64,000 nucleotides of DNA from positions 1-64,000 of IMG/VR virus record IMGVR_UViG_3300046781_000054, one strand, 5' to 3'. Both the position numbers and the translations under genes were made by a program. The notes below the pieces were generated by a model that searched no databases, was not told where the DNA came from, and saw nothing but the letters and a program-made list of their open reading frames with translations. Shown here one piece after another: positions 12,887 through 20,897 of this stretch; position 1 is the first letter of the stretch, and each line of letters starts with the position of its first letter. This stretch comes from a virus.

Positions 12887-13372
12887 ATGGCCGACGACCC
12901 GGAGCAGCGGACGGAGGCGCTCGCCGAACTCCTCTGCCACGCCTACGAGTACGGCGGCGGCCTCGAGGAGCAGCAGGCAGAAGACCCGCAGCGCGCCCAG
13001 GAACACCAGGGCGCGGCCGCGTTCCTGCTGTCCAAGCTGGAGCAGGCCCCGTTCAACGAGAAGCGGGCCGCGTTCCGCCGCGGCTACGACCGCGGCACCG
13101 AGAACGCGAAGAAGGCGGCCGCCGAGCACACCGCCCAGCTTGAGGCGGCGCTCGCCGAGCTCCGTCAGGACCGCGACCCCGACAGGCTGCGGGCCCGGAT
13201 CGCCGACCTGGAGTACGTCGTCCACGGCTACGGACGTCTCCACAAGCCCGGCACCGACCTGCGCGGCCAGCTCGCCGACGCCCTGGCCCGCCTTCAGGCC
13301 GCCCAACGGGAACTCGCCGAGCTGCGGGGTGTCCAGCCGTCCGACGCGACCGGGGAACGCCCCTCGGCCTGA
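12887..13372 (+). CDS. Coiled-coil hypothetical protein, 161 aa
   Basis: Start MADDPEQRTEALAELL after TAGGAGTAGCT. Residues 75-150 are strongly helical with heptads (AEHTAQLEAALAELRQDRDP, LADALARLQAAQRELAELRG). It is the last gene of the rightward run and ends one base from the stop of the convergent regulator gene at 13374. Function unknown. Confidence 0.75.
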   Translation: MADDPEQRTEALAELLCHAYEYGGGLEEQQAEDPQRAQEHQGAAAFLLSKLEQAPFNEKRAAFRRGYDRGTENAKKAAAEHTAQLEAALAELRQDRDPDRLRARIADLEYVVHGYGRLHKPGTDLRGQLADALARLQAAQRELAELRGVQPSDATGERPSA

Positions 13373-13373
13373 C

Positions 13374-14411
13374 TCAGGCGGCCTTCTCCACGTTGAGGTC
13401 CCGTTCCGGCGAGGTAGCCCACCGGAACGTGAGCTGGGCGACCGTCGCCTGCGGAAGGACCCACACCGCGCGGATCTGGTCCAACTCCCGCTGCAGCGTC
13501 CGCTTCGACATCTGCAATCTGCGGGCTACCCCGTCCTGTGTCTCCCCCTCCGACAGGCAGCGCAGGATCGCCCGCTGCCCCTCCGACAACCGTCCGCCGG
13601 CCGCCGCGGCCTGCCCGCCGCGGGTGCGGCGTTCCCCGTGCCACGGGCGGGCACGCCGCCACTCCTGCTCGAACGCGTGCTTGCAGAAGCCGACCATCGC
13701 CCGGTCCGTGATGATCCACGCCGCCCCGTCCGGGGCGTCGGGGATCACGTAGTTGGAGATGACCGCAATCCGTTCATCGACGATGACGACCCGCTCGAAC
13801 GGATCGGCCAGGGTGCGGAAATGGACGCCGCGCGGCGCCATCGTCGACGCCCACTCGCAGGTCACCGCATCATCGCGGACACCGTCCTGGTACAGGGTGC
13901 GATAGGTGACACCCCGCTCGAGGGCCGCCGTGTCGCGGGGGACACCGAGTTCCATCTGGGCGCGGGTGCGGGGCCCGTGCGGGTGCGCGCCGAGCAGTTC
14001 GAACTGCGCGCCCTCCAAAATGCTGCCGATCCGTTCGTTGATCTCCGCCCGGTCCGCGAGGAACTCCGATCCGGTGCCGGCCCGGTGTCGTGAGCCCGCG
14101 AAATGCACATCCAGTTCGCGCACCATCTGCGGCAGGCCCCGCAGCAGTTCCACCTGGCGTTCCAGGTGGGCGAGCGCGTTCTCGGCGATCGGCCACACCG
14201 CCTGCGTCGGCGGCAGCGCCACCGCCGTCGCCCCGTCATCGGTGAGGCCGGCCATCCCCCACGCCCGCAGCCTGGCGAACGCCTCCCCGTCGTCCGGGCC
14301 GGGCTGCCCGCCCGTGGTGAGCCGGCCGAACAGTTCCACCGCTTCCGGCGTCAGCCCCGCCTCAGGGAATGGCTGTCCCTGCACGCCAGCACGCGTAACC
14401 CGCTCTCCCAT
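13374..14411 (-). CDS. TrmB/LuxR-type transcriptional regulator
   Basis: 345 residues. N-terminal helical part with a winged-helix-like segment (EAVELFGRLTTGGQPGPDDG), a phospholipase-D-like sensor region (about 95-260: ADRAEINERIGSILEGAQFE, VVIVDERIAVISNYVIPD) and a C-terminal LuxR HTH (about 285-325: LSEGQRAILRCLSEGETQDG, RLQMSKRTLQRELDQIRAV). This order is common in Streptomyces regulators. GGGGGG precedes the ATG. It is a monocistronic, oppositely transcribed gene, as expected for an acquired regulator. Confidence 0.85.
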   Translation of the reverse strand: MGERVTRAGVQGQPFPEAGLTPEAVELFGRLTTGGQPGPDDGEAFARLRAWGMAGLTDDGATAVALPPTQAVWPIAENALAHLERQVELLRGLPQMVRELDVHFAGSRHRAGTGSEFLADRAEINERIGSILEGAQFELLGAHPHGPRTRAQMELGVPRDTAALERGVTYRTLYQDGVRDDAVTCEWASTMAPRGVHFRTLADPFERVVIVDERIAVISNYVIPDAPDGAAWIITDRAMVGFCKHAFEQEWRRARPWHGERRTRGGQAAAAGGRLSEGQRAILRCLSEGETQDGVARRLQMSKRTLQRELDQIRAVWVLPQATVAQLTFRWATSPERDLNVEKAA

Positions 14412-14718
14412 CAGTCCCCCCGCAAAAAAGATCAACACCGGCGGCTCGTACACCTGTTGGCGTATCCGTGCCAGTCACCAAGACGACAACAGTTTCGGTT
14501 GAAACGATGCCGCCACATACGACAAATTCTAGCTACGGGGCCCCTCCCGGCACCCCCGAACCGTCTCCCTACAGGTAACGGACAGGTCCTGGCCTGCCCA
14601 TCCACCTCGTAGGGATCGCAGCAGACGCATTCGGAGCCCAGGACTGCACAACCGCCGGGAGGCCCCACTAGTCCACTCACCTGATCTGTGAGCAGACATC
14701 CCCGGGGAAGGAACCACC
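14412..14718. other. Intergenic region between divergent genes
   Basis: Carries the upstream regions of the regulator (leftward) and of the secreted protein (rightward). A possible leftward promoter is TTGTCG with GATACG 17 bases on (near 14478-14450), and a small inverted repeat GTTTC-GGTT-GAAAC lies near 14492-14505. No gene seen. Confidence 0.4.
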
Positions 14719-14982
14719 ATGACCCACAGCGTGCGCCGTATCGGCGCTCTCATCGCTGTCACCGCGGCCGCCCTGGCCGCCCTCGCCGTCACGGCCGCGC
14801 AGACCGGCCCGGGCGCCAGCACCGGCACCGTCACGCACGCTGACTCCGTGTGGCGCGTCGCCGTCCCGGCCCCCGACAACGAGCCCAACCAGGCGGCGCC
14901 GGCCAACGAACCGAACCAGGACGCCCCGGTCGACGGCACCACCGACCAGCCGGATATCACGCCGCAGGACTCGGTCTGGTAG
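14719..14982 (+). CDS. Small secreted or anchored protein, 87 aa
   Basis: Signal-peptide-like N-terminus (MTHSVRRIGALIAVTAAALA and more Ala/Leu), then a short disordered region rich in Asn, Pro, Asp and Gln with two similar units (NEPNQAAPA, NEPNQDAPV). GGGGAAGG before the ATG. Probably exported; no enzymatic motif. It may be a lysogenic conversion gene. Confidence 0.65.
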   Translation: MTHSVRRIGALIAVTAAALAALAVTAAQTGPGASTGTVTHADSVWRVAVPAPDNEPNQAAPANEPNQDAPVDGTTDQPDITPQDSVW

Positions 14983-15004
14983 ACGGCCCCCAGCCGGTCT
15001 ACCC

Positions 15005-15067
15005 GGGGCCCGGACGGCCTGCACGCTACCCGCGGGGGGAAGCACCGTGCAGACCGCCCGGGTCCCC
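15005..15067. terminator. Long hairpin between 14982 and 15145
   Basis: GGGGCCCGGACGGCCTGCACG near 15005-15025 pairs, with a few mismatches, with the reverse complement at 15046-15067 (CGTGCAGACCGCCCGGGT, then CCCC). About 18-20 base pairs in all. TTTT follows some ten bases later, so it may end the 14719 transcript. Confidence 0.55.
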
Positions 15068-15144
15068 ACTCGTTTTCACCCTCCAGAACCCCTCCCCCCA
15101 GCCAGGCCCGGTCCTAGACTGTGGTCTTCAGCAGGGAGGCCGCC

Positions 15145-15699
15145 ATGGACCCAGTCGACGCCCACCCCGAGGCGATCAAGCCGCGGCCCGACTACCCGCC
15201 CAAAACCCCGCCCCCGCCGAAGAAACCCCCGTCCCCGCCGCCACCGGACCCGCCCCGCAGCGAAGCCGAGACACTCCTCGCGGGCCTGCCCGTACCCCAG
15301 CGCGTCCACCAGCGGCCCGGGCTGCCCGTCATGAAAAACCGGCAAGGCGCCTCCTGGACCATGGAGACCGGCGCGTGGATCCCGAAGAAGGCCGCCGCCC
15401 ACATCACCGGCCGACTCGCCGACTGGGGACTCCAAGCACCGAAGAGCATCGACGACGTCGTCCACCTGCTGGTGACCACGGTCATCGCCGACGGGGGGCG
15501 CCGCATCAGCGTCCACCTGTCCGAGCAGGACGGCCGGATCATCGTCCTCGCCCTCAGCCACCAGGACCCGGCCACCCCGCTCCCCGACGAAGTCCTGGCC
15601 GCACTGCGCGGGATGGGCGCGGCGTCCTGCGGCACGGAGACGACGGGCGAGGGCCGGCAGGTGTGGGCACTCCTTGACCTCCAGTCGGCCGCCGCCTGA
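15145..15699 (+). CDS. Degenerate histidine-kinase-like ATPase domain protein
   Basis: 184 residues. A Pro-rich head (TPPPPKKPPSPPPPDPP), then a region like the RsbW/anti-sigma ATPase domain common in Streptomyces (IDDVVHLLVTTVIADGGRRI and GMGAASCGTETTGEGRQVWA). The usual ELVTNA box appears as LLVTTV, so the metal-binding Asn seems missing and ATP binding is doubtful. AGGGAGG lies upstream. It could sequester a host sigma or anti-sigma partner without catalysis; that is inference. Confidence 0.55.
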   Translation: MDPVDAHPEAIKPRPDYPPKTPPPPKKPPSPPPPDPPRSEAETLLAGLPVPQRVHQRPGLPVMKNRQGASWTMETGAWIPKKAAAHITGRLADWGLQAPKSIDDVVHLLVTTVIADGGRRISVHLSEQDGRIIVLALSHQDPATPLPDEVLAALRGMGAASCGTETTGEGRQVWALLDLQSAAA

Positions 15700-15814
15700 C
15701 TAAATCCGGCGGAACCGGCACGCCCGGCCCGGCTGGGCTGACAGAGTGCTTCCCGTCTCCGGTATGACGGCGTGCACGGATGCCCCTGCAACAGTCGTGC
15801 ACGCAGAACCGGTT

Positions 15815-15854
15815 CGTCTGCCCCGCGGCCTCCCGTGAAGCCCCGGGGCAGACG
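15815..15854. terminator. Hairpin before the gene at 15901
   Basis: CGTCTGCCCCG pairs perfectly with CGGGGCAGACG across an 18-base loop. A smaller GTGCACG/CGTGCAC repeat lies just upstream (about 15773-15803). No clear T-run; the gap 15700-15900 contains no convincing gene. Confidence 0.5.
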
Positions 15855-15900
15855 CACAAGCTGGGGGAACAACCACGCCGGTCAGCGGGATCGTTGAGCC

Positions 15901-16173
15901 ATGCCACTCTGGAAGCGCCGCCCTCGCCCCACGCCCCGTCCCGACCTGACCCGCATCGCGGTCCTCGAGCACGATCTCCTCGGCATCGAACCCGACCCTG
16001 GCACGCCCGCAGCCCACGCCGTCGCCCTGGCCAAGCCCGTCGACCAGGACGCGTGCCCGCACGAGGACGTCATCGACGTCACTCTGCTCGGACAGGCCCG
16101 CTCGACCGGCATGTGCCAGCGCTGCGGCGCCGACATGGTGGAGAGCGACGAAGGCGACTGGGAACGCCCCTGA
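15901..16173 (+). CDS. Zinc-ribbon-containing hypothetical protein, 90 aa
   Basis: Basic Pro-rich head (MPLWKRRPRPTPRPD), a helix, then CPHEDVIDVTLL followed by CQRCGADM, which gives a CPH/CxxC metal site. There is no ribosome binding site, and the gene may be leaderless. Converges with the minus-strand gene ending at 16188. Confidence 0.65.
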   Translation: MPLWKRRPRPTPRPDLTRIAVLEHDLLGIEPDPGTPAAHAVALAKPVDQDACPHEDVIDVTLLGQARSTGMCQRCGADMVESDEGDWERP

Positions 16174-16187
16174 ACCCCGCGGGCGTG

Positions 16188-16463
16188 CTACCGGCCGCCG
16201 CTCGCCTGCCCGTTGTCCTCGTTATCGGCCGGACTGCCGACCTCGCCACTACCCCCACAAGCACCGCAAGTCACCGTGGTCTCGTTCCCGTCGGCGTCCC
16301 GCACCGTGATCTGCCCACCCTGGCAGTTACTGCACTTCGGCACGCGCCGCTCCTGCTCTTCCACGCGCTGCTGCTCAAGAAGCCGCCGGGACAGGCTAAA
16401 CAGCCGGTCGTACCGCCAGTCCTGTTGTAGGGCGGGAATGTGCTCTCGGTCGACCCAGCCCAT
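16188..16463 (-). CDS. DnaJ-type CxxC zinc protein, 91 aa
   Basis: Start MGWVDREHIPALQQDW with GAGGGGGC upstream. Residues 46-75 hold CSNCQGG and CGACGGSG, the CxxCxGxG type repeat of the DnaJ zinc domain, with VRDADGNETTVT between. A helical head precedes it. It is the last gene of the long leftward run. Such two-repeat proteins are common in actinophages; partner unknown. Confidence 0.7.
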   Translation of the reverse strand: MGWVDREHIPALQQDWRYDRLFSLSRRLLEQQRVEEQERRVPKCSNCQGGQITVRDADGNETTVTCGACGGSGEVGSPADNEDNGQASGGR

Positions 16464-16486
16464 GACGTGCCCCCTCGTGTCAGGGT

Positions 16487-16666
16487 TCAGCGTCCTCCCG
16501 CTGGCCGGGCGGGCGCAACGGGCTGACCCTGCGCCGCCTCGGCCGCCTCCAGGGCGGCGAGCGGCTTGCACACGTCGCACACCTGCACCTGAATCCCCAT
16601 CGCGTCCTCACGGAGCGCGAGCCGCGCCTGGTGCGCGTCGTACGTCGACCGGTCGTCCGCAGCCAC
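16487..16666 (-). CDS. Small zinc-knuckle protein, possibly 5-prime truncated, 59 aa
   Basis: The frame reads VAADDRSTYDAHQARLALRE, then VCDVCKPLAALE and an Ala/Pro-rich tail. The only start is a GTG without a good ribosome site. The same frame continues upstream a few codons (with CW) to a stop, which suggests that an original N-terminus was lost. Its stop precedes the ribosome site of the 16463 gene. Confidence 0.5.
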   Translation of the reverse strand: MAADDRSTYDAHQARLALREDAMGIQVQVCDVCKPLAALEAAEAAQGQPVAPARPAGGR

Positions 16667-16683
16667 CCAGCAGTCCGCACGGA

Positions 16684-16776
16684 TGGATCGGCGAGTACGG
16701 GCAGCCCGGCACCCGCATCACCCTCGTCGACACCACCACCGGCACGACCGTCCGGGAGTGGCCGCCGGCCGCCTGA
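16684..16776 (+). pseudogene. Possible C-terminal gene remnant on + strand
   Basis: The reading GWIGEYGQPGTRITLVDTTT then GTTVREWPPAA and a stop looks like a natural protein end, but no start is available; the frame upstream runs antisense to the 16487 gene. The terminator hairpin at 16787 follows directly. It may be the tail of a gene cut by recombination near 16680. Confidence 0.3.
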
Positions 16777-16786
16777 CACACGAAAA

Positions 16787-16824
16787 CGGGCCCGCCCCAC
16801 CACCGAAGCAGCGGGACGGGCCCG
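16787..16824. terminator. Bidirectional hairpin terminator
   Basis: CGGGCCCGCCCC pairs with GGGACGGGCCCG (11 of 12 plus one wobble). CGAAAA precedes it and CGAAAG follows it, so on the minus strand it ends in a TTTTCG run after the NERD gene. Confidence 0.6.
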
Positions 16825-16859
16825 AAAGCGGGGAGGCCCGATACGGCCACGCTACGCGC

Positions 16860-17489
16860 TCACCCAGTCACATAACGGGGGAACCGGGCATCCACCCTGG
16901 CCGCCAAGGCCGCAGCCGTAGACGGGTCCGGTCGGCCGCCCTCCCCCACCAGCAGAGGCAGCAGCCGGTCTGCGGGTACGACGCCGACCCCCTGCACCTC
17001 GAAGCCATCCCCGGCGACCGGGGCGACGTGCACGACGATCAGCCGCCACACCTGCACCCCGACCGCGTCCGCCACGCACTGCGCCTCCACGTTCAGGCTC
17101 CGCAGCTCCCGGTCCATCGGTGTCCGCCCATGCCACAACCGGCCACCCTGCGCATGGACGGTGGCGCCGCCGCGGGCGTGCCGCATCTTCGAATCGAGCA
17201 GGAACAGACGCCCGCCCGGCGACACCAGCAGGTGATCAGCGTTCGCCGAGTGCAGGCCCGGTATCCGCCGGTCGTGCCCCACCCACCAGCCGGACGGTAA
17301 ACGGGACAGCAGTTCCACTGTCCGCCGCTCACCCTCGCCTCCCGCGCCCCAGGCGGCTGCCTGAGCGTCCGCACGCCGGGTGTGGGCGGTGACACCCATC
17401 CGGGACAGGAGAGGCCGCCACACACCCCTGCGGGCATGCGCACGGATCGCTGCACCCTTCGCTTCCGCCGAGTTCTTGTACGCGGTCAC
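16860..17489 (-). CDS. NERD-domain nuclease-like protein
   Basis: 209 residues. After a basic head, residues 48-110 match the nuclease-related domain: GAGGEGERRTVELLSRLPSG, then IPGLHSANADHLLVSPGGRL and FLLDSKMRH. The GE, AD-H and D-x-K acidic/lysine positions are those of a PD-(D/E)xK fold, though the last acid is Asp rather than Glu. The family is found in plasmids and phages and is thought to process DNA. It overlaps the upstream gene by four bases. Confidence 0.75.
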   Translation of the reverse strand: MTAYKNSAEAKGAAIRAHARRGVWRPLLSRMGVTAHTRRADAQAAAWGAGGEGERRTVELLSRLPSGWWVGHDRRIPGLHSANADHLLVSPGGRLFLLDSKMRHARGGATVHAQGGRLWHGRTPMDRELRSLNVEAQCVADAVGVQVWRLIVVHVAPVAGDGFEVQGVGVVPADRLLPLLVGEGGRPDPSTAAALAARVDARFPRYVTG

Positions 17490-17974
17490 CGGCCCTCCTC
17501 GGCAAGGAGATCGTTGAAGCCGTCCAGCGTGGCCTTCAGAACGCCCGCCGCCACACTCACGAGAACGGTCGCGCCCTCCCGGTCAGCAGCGATCCGCTGC
17601 CACTTCGCGACCAGCGCCTGCGCCTGCCGCACCTGCTGCTCGGCCGTCTCCGCGCGCCGCCGCAACACGTCCGGGTCGTCGTCCTCCGGCCGATAGCCGG
17701 GCGCCAAGTAGCGTTCGTACTTCGCCCGCCACCCCACACACGCCTCACACGTAACCGCCGTGCCCTTGGGCAGCGCGCCCTGCCGCATCGAATTACCGCA
17801 CAGCGACATGCCCGTCGCCCATGCCTCGAAGGTCGGCAGCCACTCGTACACGGCCAGGTGCACCGAGTCCGGCTCGGTGTCGATCGGCATCGCCGCGACG
17901 GGCACCAGGTAGCGGAGGTTCTTGTCCAGGTCCTCACTCATCGGGGTGTTGGTCGCTTCAGTCGCTCGCTCCAT
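17486..17974 (-). CDS. Hypothetical protein with Cys pair and coiled coil, 162 aa
   Basis: MERATEATNTPMSEDL start, coupled to the gene upstream by TGATG; MSEDL at residue 12 is an alternative. Residues 55-80 hold CGNSMRQGALPKG and CEACVGW, a likely zinc site of the type seen in actinomycete zinc-finger proteins. Residues 98-145 form a coiled coil (AETAEQQVRQAQALVAKWQR). Function unknown. Confidence 0.7.
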   Translation of the reverse strand: MERATEATNTPMSEDLDKNLRYLVPVAAMPIDTEPDSVHLAVYEWLPTFEAWATGMSLCGNSMRQGALPKGTAVTCEACVGWRAKYERYLAPGYRPEDDDPDVLRRRAETAEQQVRQAQALVAKWQRIAADREGATVLVSVAAGVLKATLDGFNDLLAEEGR

Positions 17975-19104
17975 CACGCCCCGGCCTCCCCCGCCTGCTG
18001 CGTCTCGTCGGCCGCCCGCAGTTCCCGCGCCTGCTGGTGGAGGAGGTCGGCTTTCCACTCCCGGCCCTGCGCCCACCCGGCAGGCCGTGCCGGGGCACGC
18101 TCGGCGGCCGAAGCGTCGGCGGCGGCGTCCAGGACGTCGGCCACACTCACGCCGAGCCGGTCGGCCGCGTACACGGCGACGGTCTCGGCGAGGACGGTCT
18201 GCACGTCCCGACGGTTGACGGCGGGCGGAGCCTGCTGCGCCTCGTCGACCATGCGGCGCGCGACGGACGCTGCCTCGCGCCACTCCTGCGCTCGCTCTTC
18301 CAGGCTCGGCCGCATCTGCTCCTCGGCCAGGTCGGACAGTTCACCGGCCCGCTCCTGGAGCGCCGCGACGATGGCCGCTGCGACGCCGCGGTCGGCGGCC
18401 CGGTCGACGGGCGCGACGAGTACGGCCAGGACGGCGCCGGCTTCGCCGTAGTGGTGCGGGCGTATGGCGTTGGTGCCGGACAGGCCCGCGTTCCAGTCGT
18501 AGCGGGCGATCGCCACCGCGATCCGCTCGCGCAGCACGGGCCGGTCGGCAGGCGCAGGGAGGACGGCCAGGACGGCGTCGGCGATAGCCACGCGAAGGCC
18601 AGTCCAGTCGCCCTTGCCGAGCCGATCGTCCAGCCGCGCGTGAACAGCACCGTCGATGCGGTCGCGGAGGTTCTGGTCGGCGGGCTCGGGCGGGGCGGCG
18701 TGCGCACGGACGCGCATGACGGCGGCGCGGGCACCGACAGCAACGTCATCGTGCTGATCGCGGTAGTCAGCTTCGATCGCGTCGCACTCGGCAAGGACGC
18801 CGACCTGGTCGACGGGCGCAGCCTTCAGGTACCACTCGCCTTCCCAGGCGATGGCCGTCCGGTCCGCCAGGGCGAACAGCTCGGGGCCGAGGACGATCGT
18901 GTCGCCGTCGGGGTGCGGGTACGCGGGCTGCTTCAGCGACTCGGCGTGATGCCCGTACTCCAGGCAGGGGCCGGGTTCGCCAGAGCACTGCGTCGGGTCG
19001 GACTGCTCGGGCTGGATCGGCTGCGGCGCAGGGTCGTGGGACTCGTCGGTCATGCAGGCGATGCACGGGGATGTGCAGCTGGCGGGCGTCGGGTCAGTGG
19101 TCAT
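17974..19104 (-). CDS. Hypothetical repeat protein, 376 aa
   Basis: The start is the ATG six bases after AGGAG (MTTDPTPASCTSPCIACM), giving a Cys-rich head with CTSPCIAC. The middle has at least two units of the pattern LRDRI-----ADAVLAVLP (residues about 160-245), frequent in Streptomyces phage proteins, then helical segments to the end. The repeated units are probably four-helix or protein-binding modules. Function unknown. Confidence 0.7.
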   Translation of the reverse strand: MTTDPTPASCTSPCIACMTDESHDPAPQPIQPEQSDPTQCSGEPGPCLEYGHHAESLKQPAYPHPDGDTIVLGPELFALADRTAIAWEGEWYLKAAPVDQVGVLAECDAIEADYRDQHDDVAVGARAAVMRVRAHAAPPEPADQNLRDRIDGAVHARLDDRLGKGDWTGLRVAIADAVLAVLPAPADRPVLRERIAVAIARYDWNAGLSGTNAIRPHHYGEAGAVLAVLVAPVDRAADRGVAAAIVAALQERAGELSDLAEEQMRPSLEERAQEWREAASVARRMVDEAQQAPPAVNRRDVQTVLAETVAVYAADRLGVSVADVLDAAADASAAERAPARPAGWAQGREWKADLLHQQARELRAADETQQAGEAGA

Positions 19105-19190
19105 GGTCATCTCCTGGGGTCGATGCGAGGCTGTGCCGTGCACCGCCCGGCTAGGACCCGGGCGGTGCACCTGCGAGGTCACGGGGCGGG

Positions 19191-19730
19191 TCAGACGATG
19201 GGCAGGCGGTAGACGTGGACGGCGTACTCGTCGTCCTTGCTGGCCGGTGTCCAGACCCACGGGCAGAGGGCGCCTTCGGGCTCCCACACGAACTGCGACC
19301 ACTCCGGACTGAACTTCTCCAGCGCCACCTCATCGAGCGCCAGGCCTGCGTCCTCGGCATGCTGGCGCGCGACCCCCTTGGCCACGTCCAGGTCTTCGGT
19401 CACGACGATCAGGTCCTCGCTGTCCTCCCCGATCACCGCGTACAGGACGCCGCCCTTCTCGTAGATGGCGTTCCGGATGTCTGCGATCGGGGCGAACGGG
19501 CCCATGGGTAGCTCGGGTACCGGCCCGATCTCGTCGAGGAGTTGCAGGCTCTTCGTGTCGGGCAGTACGTCCGGGTGGATCCACAGGTTGGAGCGCTCCC
19601 CGTCCAGGCGGATCAGGTAGGCGCCGGTCTCGTCGATGCCGGTGATGACGCCGGGGTACGGGGTTGGGCTGCTGGCATAGCCGGTGAAGATCACGCGGCG
19701 GCCGGGCTCAGCGGTAAGGGACGTGGTCAT
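19191..19730 (-). CDS. Hypothetical protein, paralogue of the gene at 21383
   Basis: 179 residues, with AAGGAG nine bases before the ATG. A beta-rich first half (RRVIFTGYASSPTPYPGVIT, GAYLIRLDGERSNLWIHPD) resembles a small beta barrel. The end FVWEPEGALCPWVWTPASKD then DEYAVHVYRLPIV aligns with the end of the protein at 21383-21973 (FEWEPEGADYDWLMN, DEHAIRTYYLPA). No family named. Confidence 0.75.
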   Translation of the reverse strand: MTTSLTAEPGRRVIFTGYASSPTPYPGVITGIDETGAYLIRLDGERSNLWIHPDVLPDTKSLQLLDEIGPVPELPMGPFAPIADIRNAIYEKGGVLYAVIGEDSEDLIVVTEDLDVAKGVARQHAEDAGLALDEVALEKFSPEWSQFVWEPEGALCPWVWTPASKDDEYAVHVYRLPIV

Positions 19731-19758
19731 GTGCTGCTCCTTCGGGTCGGGTTGGGGA

Positions 19759-20010
19759 TCACGGGGCGGGGTGGGTGGTGGCGGTGTTGGCGACGTGCCG
19801 GTAGCCGGTGCTCGTCGGCCGGAAGCGGTCGAGGCGAATGCGGGTTCGACGGCCAGGCTTGGCGCTGCTGACGGGAGGGCGCGGCTGGTGAAGCGTGACG
19901 ATCGCGTGGGTGTCGTTGATCTCGACAATGCGGACCTGTCGGCCTTCGCTGCGCGGGTCGTTGTCTTCCCAGATCTGGCCGACGGCGGGTGCGGGAGTCT
20001 CGGTGGTCAT
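19759..20010 (-). CDS. DUF6354-like small phage protein, 83 aa
   Basis: Start MTTETPAPAVGQIWEDNDPR after AAAGGAG. The body GQIWEDNDPR-SEGRQVRIVE with R-T-R-I-R-L-D-R-F-R-P is a small beta barrel type seen repeatedly in actinophage accessory regions; family naming is from memory. Pro/Thr-rich tail. It may bind nucleic acid through its basic face. Confidence 0.6.
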   Translation of the reverse strand: MTTETPAPAVGQIWEDNDPRSEGRQVRIVEINDTHAIVTLHQPRPPVSSAKPGRRTRIRLDRFRPTSTGYRHVANTATTHPAP

Positions 20011-20086
20011 CGGGCTTCTCCTTTAGTCGAGTTGGGGTGGATCAAGGTCGGGGTGGGGTGGGTGCTGGCAGCGGGGTACTACACGG

Positions 20087-20269
20087 TCATGGGTTCCAGG
20101 TGTCGGGGCCGGGCACCGTACGAACACGACGCCCCTCGTGTCGGGTGGGCCAGATCCGGCCCACCGGCTTACGCGAGCGCGGGCAGGGGGGCGTGCCGTG
20201 CTTGTACAGGACACCCCGCGACGACATCGCCACGTCCTGAGCGCAGGCCGGGCACGGGATACGAATCAC
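20087..20269 (-). CDS. Small zinc-finger-like protein, 60 aa
   Basis: GTG start overlapping the upstream TGA. The head IRIPCPACAQDVAMSSRGVL then HGTPPCPRS gives CxxC and a single Cys with nearby His; the remainder is basic (RKPVGRIWPTRHEGRRVRTV). Similar small CPAC proteins are common in actinophages. Function unknown. Confidence 0.65.
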   Translation of the reverse strand: MIRIPCPACAQDVAMSSRGVLYKHGTPPCPRSRKPVGRIWPTRHEGRRVRTVPGPDTWNP

Positions 20270-20484
20270 GGGGCTGCCTTCCGGGCGTGCGCGCGACGGG
20301 TCCGGCCGGCGCGGGCGGTCCGGGCTGCACGACGGTGCTTCAGGAAGTCGAAGAGTTCGGCGGCCGCAATCGGGGCGAGGACCGCGGGGGCGGTCAGCCA
20401 GAACGGCATGTCCCACGTGTCGGCGCGTAATCGGTAGGCGATGCCGACGCATGCGGCGACGGCGGTGGCAAGCAGGGTGAACAC
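20266..20484 (-). CDS. Small two-span membrane protein, 72 aa
   Basis: GTG start with GGGAGG four bases upstream. Two hydrophobic segments (VFTLLATAVAACVGIAY and FWLTAPAVLAPIAAAELF) are followed by a strongly basic tail (HRRAARTARAGRTRRAHARK), so both ends may be cytoplasmic. The gap up to 20529 is short. Function unknown. Confidence 0.6.
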   Translation of the reverse strand: MFTLLATAVAACVGIAYRLRADTWDMPFWLTAPAVLAPIAAAELFDFLKHRRAARTARAGRTRRAHARKAAP

Positions 20485-20528
20485 AGACCCTCCCGGGCGT
20501 GATCGGTCTTTCCCGCCGGTGGCAGTGT

Positions 20529-20894
20529 CTAAGATGTCCGGATTTCCGGGGTCCGGTAGCCGCGGTTTGCGTCCGGGGAGACGACGACGTCCTCGAGGGA
20601 CAGCAGCCCCAACGCGAACCCGATCGCGACCGCATGAGCGCGGTCCGCGGCCCGGAGCTTGCGGCGCAGGACCTGCATGCGCGTCTTCACGGTCTCTTCG
20701 GCGACGCCGAGCTCCCGGGCGATGGCCTGGTTGGTCATGCCGTTCGCGGCGAGGCGCAGCGTCTCCTTCTCGCGTGCGGTCAGGTACGTACGCGGTGCGG
20801 CGGCGAGCGCTCGAGGGTGGGCGCGGAGCGCGCTGAGGGATGGTGCGGGCCCGCTGCTTGTGGCATGCGGGCCCGACAGAACAGGTGCGGTCAC
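20529..20894 (-). CDS. LuxR-type HTH regulator, 121 aa
   Basis: Residues 38-95 form a LuxR/FixJ C-terminal domain: LTAREKETLRLAANGMTNQA then IARELGVAEETVKTRMQVLR and KLRAADRAHAVA. There is no receiver domain, only a 35-residue Ser/Ala/Pro-rich head. A stand-alone DNA-binding regulator inside the early operon. The C-terminal extension DVVVSPDANRGYRTPEIRTS is unusual. Target unknown. Confidence 0.8.
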   Translation of the reverse strand: MTAPVLSGPHATSSGPAPSLSALRAHPRALAAAPRTYLTAREKETLRLAANGMTNQAIARELGVAEETVKTRMQVLRRKLRAADRAHAVAIGFALGLLSLEDVVVSPDANRGYRTPEIRTS

Positions 20895-20897
20895 GCG

